Part shown: positions 50,692 to 59,869 of the stretch, in pieces
Layout of the letters: each line of letters begins with the position of its first letter
Position numbering within the stretch: position 1 is the first letter of the stretch
Assembly (NCBI GenBank): GCA_023251555.1
Contig: JAHEYN010000003.1
Span: forward strand, 1 to 64,000
DNA from: Bacteroidota bacterium
GTDB lineage: Bacteria > Bacteroidota > Bacteroidia > AKYH767-A > JAHEYN01
Reading direction: 5' to 3'
Length of the DNA stretch: 64,000 nt
Translations under genes and position numbers: made by a program
Notes under the pieces: generated by a model
Seen by the model: only the letters and a program-made list of their open reading frames with translations
What the model was told of the DNA's origin: nothing
Databases searched by the model: none

Positions 50692-51813
50692 ATGAACAAA
50701 TACATACTGGAACCTGACCTGGCCGGCATGATGACCACGGGCAGAGGGCTTTGCGTATCTCTTGTCATTCCGACGCACCGCACTTCCCCTGCCCGGCGCA
50801 GTGATGAATTTACCGCCGGAAAAATAATTGAGTTTGCAAAAAAGGAATTGTGCGGAAAGTACAGAACCCGGGGAGGAGAAGCCCTGGCTGCAAGAGTGCA
50901 GGAGCTCGCAGAAAAAATAGACTTTGTACACTCTTCGGAAGGGATAGGAATCTTTGTTTCAAAAAACCATGCCAGGCTGGTTAGCTTCCCTTTCCCCGTG
51001 AAAAAAAAGTTAGTGATAGGAGATTCTTTTGAAGTGAGAGACCTGGTTTACAGGGAAAACTTTATGGCGGATTATTATGTGCTTTCGCTCAGTGAAAAAA
51101 TTGTCCGCCTGTTCAAGGGGAATGGGCCTTCCCTCCGTGAGATAAAGGACGGGACTTTTCCTGCACGCTACAGGGATACCTATGAATATTCCCGCCCTGC
51201 CCGCGGGAGTTCAGTGAGCAGCTCCCTTAAAGGAGCAGAGAAGGATAAATCGGTGGTCGAAGAAAAAAGACTGCAGGCCTTTTTCCATGAGCTGGACAAG
51301 AAACTTTCTGCATATATTAATAGTGCAGTGCCCATGTTGCTGGCGGGTGCCAGGAAAGACAACGGGTACTTTATGAAAGTAAGTGTCCACGGGAAATCAA
51401 TTATAGGGAAAGTGGAAGGGAATTTCAACCACGGCAGTACACAGACGCTTGCTGATGCTGCCTGGGTAAGGATGCTGGGATTCCTGAAAAAGAAAGCTTC
51501 CTCTGCAGTGGAAGAAATCAGGGAACAGGATAACGGCAGGAAGGTGTCGTCGGGGATCAGTAATGTGTGGAATGCCGCAACCCAGGGGCGGGGTTTGTCG
51601 CTCGTGGTGGAAAAGAATTTCACCAGGCCTGCATTCCTTGGTGAGGATGGGTTTACACTCCTGATGCATCCACCCCGCGGAAAGCATAAGGTGCTGGCTG
51701 ATGCCGTAGACGATATTATCGAGATTGTTCTTTCAAAGAACGGGACTGTAAAGTTCGTGGACGACGGTGCTCTTGCCGGGCATGAAGGGATTGCTCTCAT
51801 TAACAGGTATTAG
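50692..51813 (+). CDS. baeRF-like (bacterial eRF1-related) protein
   Basis: 373 residues. The N-terminal part has CVSLVIPTHRTSPARRSDEF (~21-40) and GIGIFVSKNHARLVSFPFPV (~84-103); then ADYYVLSLSEKIVRLFKGN (~125), a variable charged region, and a C-terminal L7Ae/eRF1-like portion (VPMLLAGARKDNGYFMKV; TLADAAWVRM). This order corresponds to baeRF proteins (archaeo-eukaryotic release factor homologues in bacteria), thought to act on ribosomes under stress. Subfamily 3 is my guess. No GGQ peptide-release motif was noted. Sits between DUF2267 and a universal stress gene. Confidence 0.7.
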   Translation: MNKYILEPDLAGMMTTGRGLCVSLVIPTHRTSPARRSDEFTAGKIIEFAKKELCGKYRTRGGEALAARVQELAEKIDFVHSSEGIGIFVSKNHARLVSFPFPVKKKLVIGDSFEVRDLVYRENFMADYYVLSLSEKIVRLFKGNGPSLREIKDGTFPARYRDTYEYSRPARGSSVSSSLKGAEKDKSVVEEKRLQAFFHELDKKLSAYINSAVPMLLAGARKDNGYFMKVSVHGKSIIGKVEGNFNHGSTQTLADAAWVRMLGFLKKKASSAVEEIREQDNGRKVSSGISNVWNAATQGRGLSLVVEKNFTRPAFLGEDGFTLLMHPPRGKHKVLADAVDDIIEIVLSKNGTVKFVDDGALAGHEGIALINRY

Positions 51814-51822
51814 CCGCAAAGC

Positions 51823-52629
51823 ATGAAGAAGATTCTGGTCCCGGTTGACTTTTCCGAGAATTCCGCTGATGCGCTCCGGTATGCAGTTTTCTTGGCCGGA
51901 AGAATGAAAGCCGCATTGCTGCTTATGCATGTCTGTGCCTCAGGTCACGGGGCAGACGAACGTACAGCCTCGGGCAAACTTCAGGCATGGGCCGCAAAGG
52001 CAAAGGAGGAGAATCCCGGACTTGAAGCCGAAATCCTTCTGAGCACCGGGGAAACAGTAAAGAATATTACCGAAGCGGCTGCAGCAGACCACTGTGAACT
52101 TACGGTTACAGGGATGCACGGCTCCGGTGGAGTGGGGGATAATCTTTTTGGCAGTACCTCTGCACGGCTTGCTGAACATCTGTCTTGCCCGCTTATTATG
52201 GTTCCTGCGGGATACCGCTGTAATGAAGTCGGCAAAATTGTATTCGCAACGGATTACCGTTCCACTGACCTTGATTCAATCCGTTTCATGGTACCGCTTG
52301 CGGAAGCTTTCATGTCGGATCTGATCATAGTTCATGCTGATGAAGGAGAATACCGTGGAGGGTATGAGCGCAACATGTTGAATGCATTCAGTGCAAAGGT
52401 GCGGGAAGCATTTCCTTATCCCTTGTTGAAGTTCGAATTACTTGAAGGAGGAAATGCAGCTAAAATTCTGAAGGAATACCTTGAGTATACAAAGCCGGCT
52501 TTGTTTGCCCTTGCCTCAAGGAAAAGAACGCCGGCCGAAAAAATTTTTACTTCAAGCCTTACCCGCCGCTTCGATGGGCAAATAAAGGTTCCTCTGCTGG
52601 TATTTCATGCAGGAGCAGCGGCATTGTAG
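51823..52629 (+). CDS. Universal stress protein with tandem Usp domains
   Basis: 268 residues. First Usp domain ~1-128: KKILVPVDFSENSADALRYA at the start, and the ATP-loop pattern TGMHGSGGVGDNLFGSTSAR then CPLIMVP. Second domain ~137-268 opens IVFATDYRSTDLDSIRFMVP; its nucleotide loop is reduced (ALASRKRTPAEKIFTSSLTR), suggesting only the first half binds ATP. Cytoplasmic stress-response protein. Third gene of the DUF2267-baeRF operon; its stop lies 3 bp from the convergent lysC stop. Confidence 0.9.
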   Translation: MKKILVPVDFSENSADALRYAVFLAGRMKAALLLMHVCASGHGADERTASGKLQAWAAKAKEENPGLEAEILLSTGETVKNITEAAAADHCELTVTGMHGSGGVGDNLFGSTSARLAEHLSCPLIMVPAGYRCNEVGKIVFATDYRSTDLDSIRFMVPLAEAFMSDLIIVHADEGEYRGGYERNMLNAFSAKVREAFPYPLLKFELLEGGNAAKILKEYLEYTKPALFALASRKRTPAEKIFTSSLTRRFDGQIKVPLLVFHAGAAAL

Positions 52630-52632
52630 CCA

Positions 52633-53913
52633 TTATACAGGCTGCGGTGCTCTCATCACGAATTGGGCAGTGTGCCGGCTTTTCTGTTCAAGCAGTATTT
52701 CTTTTCCGGCAGTGCAGTTGTCAATCGCTGCCTGGGTATAGTGGCGGACAGTAACCAGTTCCATTCCTCTGTTGTACCGCACTTTAAACTGTTTCTGCAA
52801 ATCCCTGACCAGTGCGGGAATCCTGGAGCCGTCATCGTCCATGCATACAGAGAAACTCAGGGCGGAGTTCTGCATCACGTTTATCTTTATCCTGTGCAAT
52901 GCAAAGAGCCGGAAGATCTCGCTGAGGTTCTCTTCAACGATAAATGAAAAATCTTTGGGCGAGAGTGTGGCAAGAAGCTGCCCCGGCTTGAAGATGAAGC
53001 AGGGAACAGTAAGGGGAAACTCTTCCACGTCAATGAGGGTGCCGGGCTCAGACGGGGAAGCAAAAGATTTTACCCTCAGCGGAATCTTTTTGTTCTGCAG
53101 GGGTTTTATTGTTTTGGGATGTATCACGGTAGCCCCGTAGTATGCCAGTTCTATGGCATCGAAGTACGAAAGCCTGTCAATCTTTACTGCAGCCGGGTAG
53201 CGTTTGGGATCTGCATTAAGGACACCGGGTACATCTTTCCAGATAGTTACCTCTGAAACATCAAGGCAAAAAGCAAATATGGCAGCTGAGTAATCCGATC
53301 CTTCTCTCCCAAGTGTGGTAGTATTGTTTTCCGGGGTGCACCCGGTAAAGCCCTGGGTGACAAGGGTGTTTACTTCAGGGGTAAAGAGGGGAGGAATGAT
53401 ATCCTGCACCCGGGCCGCCGTAGCCTCCCAGTTGACTTTCGCTTCCCGGTATGTATCATCAGTGCGGATGCAATCCCTTACGTCCACCCAGCGGTTATTT
53501 ATTCCTGAGGTGCCGAGGTATGCACTTACAATGGCAGAGGATATAAATTCCCCCACCGGCACTATCTGGTCATAAAGAAAATCATAATTTTTTCCCGGCT
53601 TTTCCTCAAGCACCCATTCAATCTCGGTGAAAAAATTGTTTACCTGGTCATATACAGGATGGTTCTTGCCCGGGAAAAGATCGTTCATGATCCGGAGATG
53701 AAATTGTTTTATCCCGTGAAGCAATTCCTGCACCTCCCCTTTGCCTGAGCAATATGCATGCAGCAGCACCTCGAGGGTATTGGTGGTTTTTCCCATGGCC
53801 GAGATCACCGCTAATATTTTTTCTCCGGGATATAAACGGAAAATACCGGCAACATTCCTGACTCCTTCTGCATCTTTCACCGAGGCCCCGCCGAATTTAA
53901 AAACCTTTATCAT
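52633..53913 (-). CDS. lysC: Aspartate kinase
   Basis: 426 residues. Kinase motifs KFGGASVKDAEGVRN at the N-terminus, FISSAIVSAYL (~118), TLGREGSDYSAAIFA (~205) and VTIWKDVPGVLNADPKRYP (~222). The C-terminal ~130 residues carry ACT-type regulatory segments (FSFIVEENLSEIFRLFALHR; KINVMQNSALSFSVCMDDD). Phosphorylates aspartate at the entry to lysine, threonine and methionine synthesis. Monofunctional, with no homoserine dehydrogenase domain. Its ATG overlaps the upstream acetyltransferase stop by 4 bp. Confidence 0.93.
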   Translation of the reverse strand: MIKVFKFGGASVKDAEGVRNVAGIFRLYPGEKILAVISAMGKTTNTLEVLLHAYCSGKGEVQELLHGIKQFHLRIMNDLFPGKNHPVYDQVNNFFTEIEWVLEEKPGKNYDFLYDQIVPVGEFISSAIVSAYLGTSGINNRWVDVRDCIRTDDTYREAKVNWEATAARVQDIIPPLFTPEVNTLVTQGFTGCTPENNTTTLGREGSDYSAAIFAFCLDVSEVTIWKDVPGVLNADPKRYPAAVKIDRLSYFDAIELAYYGATVIHPKTIKPLQNKKIPLRVKSFASPSEPGTLIDVEEFPLTVPCFIFKPGQLLATLSPKDFSFIVEENLSEIFRLFALHRIKINVMQNSALSFSVCMDDDGSRIPALVRDLQKQFKVRYNRGMELVTVRHYTQAAIDNCTAGKEILLEQKSRHTAQFVMRAPQPV

Positions 53914-54395
53914 ACCCTGTGTCTGAATTTTTTAATCCGGTCATGTTCCAGCTTGCAGGTAATCCATTCCCCGTCAAATGAAACTTTGTATTTTTTATAA
54001 AAACTGATGGCCGGGGTGTTCCATTCCAGTACATGCCAGCGGAGCTGCCTGGCCCCGGAGCTGGCTGCAATCTTCAGTAGTCTTTCAAACAACAGCGTAC
54101 CTGTTCCGCTTCGCCGTTTCGCCTCAGTGACAATAATATCATCAAGGTATATGTAGCGGCCTTTCCAGGTGGAATAGGCATGGTAAAAAACAGCCGCCCC
54201 GGTGATAATGCCTTTCTCCTCGGCCACAAGAAAATCAAACGCAGGGTTTTCCCGGGAGAAGTCCCGCTTCATGTCCTGCAATGTATTAGTGACCTCCCCG
54301 GGAGCCCGCTCATATGCCGCAAGTTCTTTAACAAGCTGCAGCACCCGGGGCAGGTCCCCCGTACGGCCTTTGCGGATGCGGATAGTGTGTTTCAT
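53910..54395 (-). CDS. GNAT-family N-acetyltransferase, diamine-acetyltransferase-like
   Basis: 161 residues from ATG 54395 (MKHTIRIRKGRTGDLPRVLQ). GNAT features: TGAAVFYHAYSTWKGRYIYL (strand 4), DDIIVTEAKRRSGTGTLLFE with the acetyl-CoA loop RxxGxG/A form RRSGTG (~98), and LRWHVLEWNTPAISFYKKY (~125-143). The WKGR...LDDI arrangement is typical of spermidine/diamine acetyltransferases, but the amine is unproven. Cotranscribed with lysC through a 4-bp overlap. A TACTTTTG box lies 14 bp upstream. Confidence 0.85.
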   Translation of the reverse strand: MKHTIRIRKGRTGDLPRVLQLVKELAAYERAPGEVTNTLQDMKRDFSRENPAFDFLVAEEKGIITGAAVFYHAYSTWKGRYIYLDDIIVTEAKRRSGTGTLLFERLLKIAASSGARQLRWHVLEWNTPAISFYKKYKVSFDGEWITCKLEHDRIKKFRHRV

Positions 54396-54408
54396 CACAA
54401 ACAGATAT

Positions 54409-54416
54409 CCAAAAGT
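54409..54416 (-). promoter_or_regulatory. Candidate -7 box for the acetyltransferase-lysC operon
   Basis: The minus strand reads TACTTTTG (TAnnTTTG), 14 bp from the chosen start at 54395. This would leave a very short leader. Confidence 0.4.
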
Positions 54417-54497
54417 AGGCAATAGAATTTTGCTCACCGTAAAGTAAATACGGATTTCTTTTCCATGCGATTTTCCCTACCTTCACGGGCAAAATTA

Positions 54498-55193
54498 ATG
54501 AGTATGAAAAAGTACGGGCTGTTCATGGTTTTAAATTGCTGCGCCTTGTTGTCCTTCGCACAGGAACAACCGGCGGATGCAGCGGGGAAGAAACTGGTAC
54601 CGAAAGACGTTCATATCATTATTGATGTCATGAGCGACAACTGGCTGAACTCCCCCGACAGCATCAAAAACAAAGTGCTGAAGTCAAGGGGGGTGAATGT
54701 ATATGCAATGTATGATATCCCGGTTGGTAGCAGTGGCTTCAGCTTTGCGGCAGGCGCAGGAATCAATTCCTATAATGTGAGCAACAATGCGGCTGTTTCC
54801 TACATTTCGGATTCCATGAATAAAGTCACCACCGCTTTTGGTCCTCTCAGCGGCAGTTATAAAAACAATAAGCTGTCAGTAAGCTACCTTGATATTCCCA
54901 TTGAGCTGCGTTATAAAACTCCTGCCGACCGGAGCGGGGGCTGCTTCAAGTTTGCTCTTGAAGGAAAAGCAGGTTATCTTTTTAACAGCCATACCAAGTA
55001 TGTTACAACTGCTTCCCGGACCAAAACCTATGACATTATCAATCTTACGCAATATCGCTATGGCGTTGGCCTGCGAATAGGTTACGAATGGTTTGCCCTC
55101 ACAGGCTTTTATTCACTTTCTCCCTTGTTTGAAAAAGACAAAGGCCCCGGGGTAATACCTTTTTCTGTGGGCATCTCCATTAATCCATACTGA
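54498..55193 (+). CDS. PorT-like outer-membrane beta-barrel protein
   Basis: 231 residues from ATG 54498. Signal peptide ~1-22 (KKYGLFMVLNCCALLSFAQ). The rest alternates amphipathic strands: VNVYAMYDIPVGSSGFSFAA, GAGINSYNVSNNAAVSYI, KLSVSYLDIPIELRYKTP, FALEGKAGYLFNSHTKYV, YGVGLRIGYEWFALTGFYSL, and a final strand ending in aromatic Tyr (VGISINPY). The LSVSYLDIPIELRYK strand is the hallmark of Bacteroidota eight-stranded PorT-like barrels. Function not known. Followed after 11 bp by the TPR glycosyltransferase-like gene. Confidence 0.8.
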   Translation: MSMKKYGLFMVLNCCALLSFAQEQPADAAGKKLVPKDVHIIIDVMSDNWLNSPDSIKNKVLKSRGVNVYAMYDIPVGSSGFSFAAGAGINSYNVSNNAAVSYISDSMNKVTTAFGPLSGSYKNNKLSVSYLDIPIELRYKTPADRSGGCFKFALEGKAGYLFNSHTKYVTTASRTKTYDIINLTQYRYGVGLRIGYEWFALTGFYSLSPLFEKDKGPGVIPFSVGISINPY

Positions 55194-55204
55194 AGGGCCT
55201 CAAG

Positions 55205-57310
55205 ATGTTAAAGGTGCAGGATAAAACCATTGACCGGTACAAATATGCTATCATTACCGGTGCTGTTTTGCTGGTTTATTTCAAGTCGCTGCTTTTTGGT
55301 TTTACCTCTTTTGATGACAATGCCCTGATCACCGACCGCCAGGATTTTCTCAGCCATGCATCAAGCATTATCAAAGCTTTTAAGACTGATGTGTTCCTGT
55401 CCGGGTCGGATAATTTTTACCGCCCTATGCAGACGGTATCATATATCATTGATACGCAGTTGGGCGGAGGGGGGGCACTCATGTATCACCTCAGCAACGT
55501 GGTGTTGCACATAGTGATGTCCTGCCTGCTCTTCATCTTTTTTACCCGCCTTGGCCACAGGAAAGATCTTTCTCTCCTTGCCTGCCTTGTGTTTGCAGTG
55601 CATCCAGTGCTCACACAGGCGGTGGCATGGCTGCCCGGCCGGGGCGATCTCCTGATGGGGGTGTTTGTCATGCTGTCTTTCTTCTCATTCCAGGATTATA
55701 TGAAGAAAGAAGAAACCGGGCCCATGCTGAAACACCTCTTCTTTTTTCTCCTCGCTTTTTACAGCAAAGAGACGGCGATAGCGCTTGTCCCGATTTGCGT
55801 CCTGTATCTTTTTTTTCTCGACAGGAAACGCCTGCGTTCCTTAAACAAAATTCGCCTGGGGGCGGGATGGGGTGCAGTGGCGCTGGTATGGTTTCTTTCA
55901 AGGCAGGCTGCAATACAGCACGGGGTGCCGTTTTCCTTTACCACCTCTTTCAAATCCATCTTTCTTAATTTTCCTGCGGTAGTGCAATATGCGGGAAAGA
56001 TTATTTTCCCTTTTAACCTTTCGGTGATGCCGCTGATAATAGATACCGCTGTAATTCCGGGTGTGCTTGCAATTGCGGGTATGCTTGCCCTTGTCTTGCT
56101 TTCAGGGGAGGCCCGGAGGGGATACCTTCTTACGGGTCTTGCCTGGTTTCTGCTGTTTCTGCTTCCTACCCTGATTCTTCCCGGCGCCAACGGTAAACCT
56201 CACTTCTACGAGCACAGGCTCTACCTTCCGATGGCAGGGGTTCTCCTCATATTTATGGAAATGAATCCTGTACGCAGGATCAGGAGCGAAATCCCAAAGT
56301 CATTGCTTGCTCCCGGAATTGTGATTCTTTTTTTGACCTTCATCACCATAAAGCACAGCAGGGTTTTCGGCAATCAGGAGCTTTTCATGAAGCAGGCTGT
56401 TTCCGATGCGCCTCATTCTTCACTTGCACACCGTAATCTCGGGATATACTACCAGGCTGAAAACCTGGTGGATAACGCTATTCCTGAATATGTACGTTCC
56501 CTTGAACTGAATCCGAAGGAAAAGGATCTTCACAACAATCTCGGTTGCATCTATATCGGGAAAAACAATTACACATCTGCCGAAACGGAGTTCAGGAAAG
56601 AACTTGAAGTGAATCCTTCCAATGACCAGCCGTATTACAACCTCGGCATTATGGCTTCAAGGCAGGAGCGCTGGACAGAGGCCGAATCGCTCTGGAGGCA
56701 GACTGTTGCGCTGAATCCCCGTAATATGGACGCCTATAACAGGCTGATTTATTACTACAATAATGCCGGGAGAAAAGAAGATGCAAAGCAATGGTATAAC
56801 CGCATGGTTGCTGTGCAAAATAATCAGGCACCTCCTGCTGCGGGTGGCCTGCCTCCCGTTAATCACCAGGAACTGGCACAGGAGCCGAATCGTGCCAATG
56901 CCGAACAGGAGCTGGTAAAAAGGGTCCGGGCAAATCCCATGGATGAGCAGGCGCTGCTTAACCTGGGCATAAGTTACTACAGCCAGGGGAAACTTGATGA
57001 AGCCGCAGCTTCATGGCGCAGGATCACGGAGATCAATCCTAAAAACCTTGACGCGTACAACAACCTTGCTATTTATTATGCCAGGCAGGGAAAGCCCGGG
57101 GACGCGATTGCTGCTTTTGAAAAGACTATCAATATTAATCCTGAGTATATAAGCGGCTATTATAACCTTGCCCTTTTTTATGCGAGAAACAACAACTCAG
57201 CGAAAGCCATGGAGTATGTCGGGGAATTAAAAAAGAGGCACGTAGGGCCTGAACAGCTTGGAGCCAAAGGCATTAAGGTTGACCCGGCCTTACAAAAATA
57301 TTTCGAATAG
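55205..57310 (+). CDS. Membrane GT-C-type glycosyltransferase-like protein with C-terminal TPRs
   Basis: 701 residues. About ten membrane helices to ~400, with GFTSFDDNALITDR (acidic DD after helix 1), NFYRPMQTVSYIIDTQLGGG, VFAVHPVLTQAVAWLPGRGD and YSKETAIALVPICVLYLFFL: the arrangement of TMTC/O-mannosyltransferase-like proteins (DUF1736 type). From ~405 there are at least six TPR units (AHRNLGIYYQAENLVDNAIP, LHNNLGCIYIGKNNYTSAET, YYNLGIMASRQERWTEAESL, LLNLGISYYSQGKLDEAA). It could glycosylate exported proteins, which would suit the many Ser/Thr-rich secreted proteins in the window, but this is inference. Confidence 0.82.
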   Translation: MLKVQDKTIDRYKYAIITGAVLLVYFKSLLFGFTSFDDNALITDRQDFLSHASSIIKAFKTDVFLSGSDNFYRPMQTVSYIIDTQLGGGGALMYHLSNVVLHIVMSCLLFIFFTRLGHRKDLSLLACLVFAVHPVLTQAVAWLPGRGDLLMGVFVMLSFFSFQDYMKKEETGPMLKHLFFFLLAFYSKETAIALVPICVLYLFFLDRKRLRSLNKIRLGAGWGAVALVWFLSRQAAIQHGVPFSFTTSFKSIFLNFPAVVQYAGKIIFPFNLSVMPLIIDTAVIPGVLAIAGMLALVLLSGEARRGYLLTGLAWFLLFLLPTLILPGANGKPHFYEHRLYLPMAGVLLIFMEMNPVRRIRSEIPKSLLAPGIVILFLTFITIKHSRVFGNQELFMKQAVSDAPHSSLAHRNLGIYYQAENLVDNAIPEYVRSLELNPKEKDLHNNLGCIYIGKNNYTSAETEFRKELEVNPSNDQPYYNLGIMASRQERWTEAESLWRQTVALNPRNMDAYNRLIYYYNNAGRKEDAKQWYNRMVAVQNNQAPPAAGGLPPVNHQELAQEPNRANAEQELVKRVRANPMDEQALLNLGISYYSQGKLDEAAASWRRITEINPKNLDAYNNLAIYYARQGKPGDAIAAFEKTININPEYISGYYNLALFYARNNNSAKAMEYVGELKKRHVGPEQLGAKGIKVDPALQKYFE

Positions 57311-57321
57311 CAGTTGGGGGC

Positions 57322-59718
57322 TTACCTCGGATTTTCTACAACCAGTTTCTGTACCAGTTCGCCGGCGGAAGAAGAGATTTTCACAAAATAAATTCCGGGC
57401 AGAAGGAAGCTGATATCAACTTTCGGGTTCACATCTTTCAGATATTCTTTATAAAGACATTCTCCCACGGGGCTCAGCAACTGCAACTCTGCGGGAAGAG
57501 AGATGCCCGAAATAAAGATATTTTTCCCCGCAGGGTTGGGCGCCACTTTTACCATACGGGAATTGCCGCCTGCAGAGATGCTGATTGTATTCGAATAGGT
57601 GTACCGGCCGTCATAATCCGCCTCCCTGAGACGGTAGTAACAGGTTCCTGTGAATGAGCTTGTTCCCTTGTCGGCAAAGAAATAATACTGCCCGGAGCCT
57701 GCGTTACCTGAAGCCTTAATCTGCCCTGCTGGAGAAAAAATTCTTCCGTTAAGACTTCTTTCCACGATAAAGTAATCAGTATTAAATTCTTCGCCCGTCA
57801 CCCACTCAAGGACATTGCCGTTTTCTGTATGGCGGCCGGTGAACGAAATCATCCTCAGGGGCAGTGCCGGTGGTGGCGTTGAACACACCACGGTGGTTGT
57901 GGTGGCAGCGTCAGCCCCGGTTGTGGCAGGGGCTATTGTATTCGTGCCTATGCCTCCCGCAGGAATAATATCTGAAAATGTAATGTAGTTGTATGTGGTG
58001 GTGCCTGCTGTGGCAGAGCTGGTGGTGAGTGTACCGACCGCAGCTTCATTGCAGCCGGTGTTCCCATTCCCGTCAGACTTAGTCATAAACAGGTCATAGT
58101 TACCCGCCCCGGCGGAGAAAGTGTACCCCATGGTCACAAGTCCGCCATCAGCTGTGGGCTGCACAACGGCAGGCCGCTCGTCGTTATATCCTCCGTATGT
58201 TTTAGACCACAGGGCAGTTCCCGCATTATCGGTACGAACGAGCAGCGTGTTAATTGTAGGGGATCCCGGTGAACCGAAAGATCTTGTACTGCCAACAATG
58301 GCATATCCCCCGTCGGTGGTCTGGGTGGCAAAGCCGCCATTTTCTATCGTGGTTCCTCCGTATGCATAAGCCCATTGCTTGGTGCCATTGGCAGAGACTT
58401 TCAGGAGGTAGAACTCATCGCCGCTTCCGAAGGTATAGGTTTCCCCGCCGAGAATGTATCCGCCGTCGGTAGTCTGTTTCACAGAATAGCTGAGTTCCCA
58501 GTTGGTTCCTCCGTAAGCGTTAGTCCATTGTATGTTCCCCGAAGCGTCTGTTTTCATGAGAAACAGGTCATAGCCGGCATTGACTGTAAGTCCGCTTACA
58601 GTCTGCCCTGCGACAATGTATCCGCCGTCGGTGGTCTGTTGTACGGCAAAGGCATCATCCAGGCCCGAAGCAGGTGTTGCATCCTGGGTGTCATAGGTTT
58701 TTTCCCAGGATACCGCCCCGGTGCTGCTCACCTTGGCAAGGTAGATATCCATGGAGTTGGCGGGCAGGCTGTAGGTGTGTCCCGCCACGATACAGCCGCC
58801 GTCGGCCGTTTTTGCGACAGCCTGGAGATAGTCTTCGAAATCCGTTCCTCCGAAAACTACCGCCCACTGGTAGGCCCCGGTGGCGTTGGCTTTCACGAGA
58901 AATCCATCAGCAGCTCCCGAAGGGCCCCCGTTGTATGTGTATGAATACCCGGCCATAACATAACCCCCGTCGTTAGTCTGGTCTAAAGCAAGCGCCCAGT
59001 CAATATCAGGTCCCCCGTATGCTTTGGACCAGCTGATGGCGCCATCGCTGGCGGTCTTGGTAAGATAATAACCATAGCCCGACTCATAGGTGTTGGAGGT
59101 GCCGAGTATGATGTAACCACCGTCAGTAGTTTGTTTCCCGAACCCGCCTTCTTCAGTGTTCATGCCGCCGAACACATTCTGGAATCCACCTGTGGAGGGA
59201 GATGTCGGACAAGCCGTAAAAGTAAGGTTTCCGAATCCGGAAGCGTGCTGGTCCCATCCCGCCGTAAGATTTTTCACTTTTACCGTGTTGGCAGGGAAAG
59301 CAGGATTGTAAACTCCTGCGGCAGGATTCATCACATTGTTGATAATGATCGTGAAAGCTGCGCTGGAAGCTATAAACGGGCAGGCGAAGCCGGGAACGTT
59401 GAAAGTGAGTACAGTGCCTGCCTTGGTAACGGCCCCGAAGGCAGTACCGTTGACAGAACCTGTCACATAACCGAAAGTGGTTCCTGCCGGAAAGGTAATG
59501 GAAACGGTTCCTCCGTTGCCGCTGGCACAGGAAAAACCCCGGATAGCTGCATTGGCATTGGCGTTATTGGTGAGGCTGAAAGTGTAGGTGGCATATACGC
59601 AGCCACCCAGGTTGCTTACAGCAACAGAGTTTGCGGCCCAGTCGTAGTTGGTCTGGGCGTGCAGGCTTGTTCCAACGGCGAGGGAGAAGCCAATCAACAG
59701 GTGCAGTATTTTTTTCAT
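57322..59718 (-). CDS. Secreted seven-repeat (DGGY) propeller protein, T9SS type A
   Basis: 798 residues. Signal peptide ~1-21 (HLLIGFSLAVGTSLHAQ). Residues ~25-170 are a beta-rich N-terminal domain (YATYTFSLTNNANANAAIRG), not present in the 3958 and 5878 relatives. Seven DGGY repeats (~178-560) with QTTDGGYIxxG...KxxASGxxxWxxAYGG. Then GCNE, a Thr/Ala/Gly-rich stretch, a closing Cys (VVCSTPPPALPLRMI), an FN3-like segment (LEWVTGEEFNTDYFIVERS) and a type A sorting domain (VAPNPAGKNIFIS; GIYFVKIS). It is divergent from solenoid C (152-bp gap). Confidence 0.88.
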   Translation of the reverse strand: MKKILHLLIGFSLAVGTSLHAQTNYDWAANSVAVSNLGGCVYATYTFSLTNNANANAAIRGFSCASGNGGTVSITFPAGTTFGYVTGSVNGTAFGAVTKAGTVLTFNVPGFACPFIASSAAFTIIINNVMNPAAGVYNPAFPANTVKVKNLTAGWDQHASGFGNLTFTACPTSPSTGGFQNVFGGMNTEEGGFGKQTTDGGYIILGTSNTYESGYGYYLTKTASDGAISWSKAYGGPDIDWALALDQTNDGGYVMAGYSYTYNGGPSGAADGFLVKANATGAYQWAVVFGGTDFEDYLQAVAKTADGGCIVAGHTYSLPANSMDIYLAKVSSTGAVSWEKTYDTQDATPASGLDDAFAVQQTTDGGYIVAGQTVSGLTVNAGYDLFLMKTDASGNIQWTNAYGGTNWELSYSVKQTTDGGYILGGETYTFGSGDEFYLLKVSANGTKQWAYAYGGTTIENGGFATQTTDGGYAIVGSTRSFGSPGSPTINTLLVRTDNAGTALWSKTYGGYNDERPAVVQPTADGGLVTMGYTFSAGAGNYDLFMTKSDGNGNTGCNEAAVGTLTTSSATAGTTTYNYITFSDIIPAGGIGTNTIAPATTGADAATTTTVVCSTPPPALPLRMISFTGRHTENGNVLEWVTGEEFNTDYFIVERSLNGRIFSPAGQIKASGNAGSGQYYFFADKGTSSFTGTCYYRLREADYDGRYTYSNTISISAGGNSRMVKVAPNPAGKNIFISGISLPAELQLLSPVGECLYKEYLKDVNPKVDISFLLPGIYFVKISSSAGELVQKLVVENPR

Positions 59719-59869
59719 TGGATGGTGGTATAAATATGCTGCAAATTACATCAAACAAGGTTGCTGCCAAAAGCTAACCGGTCTTATTCTTTGAAACCAT
59801 TGCTTATTTTAAATTCGAAAAAATAAATTATTTTTACAAAAACGAAGTAATAACCTCTTTATTCTTTAT

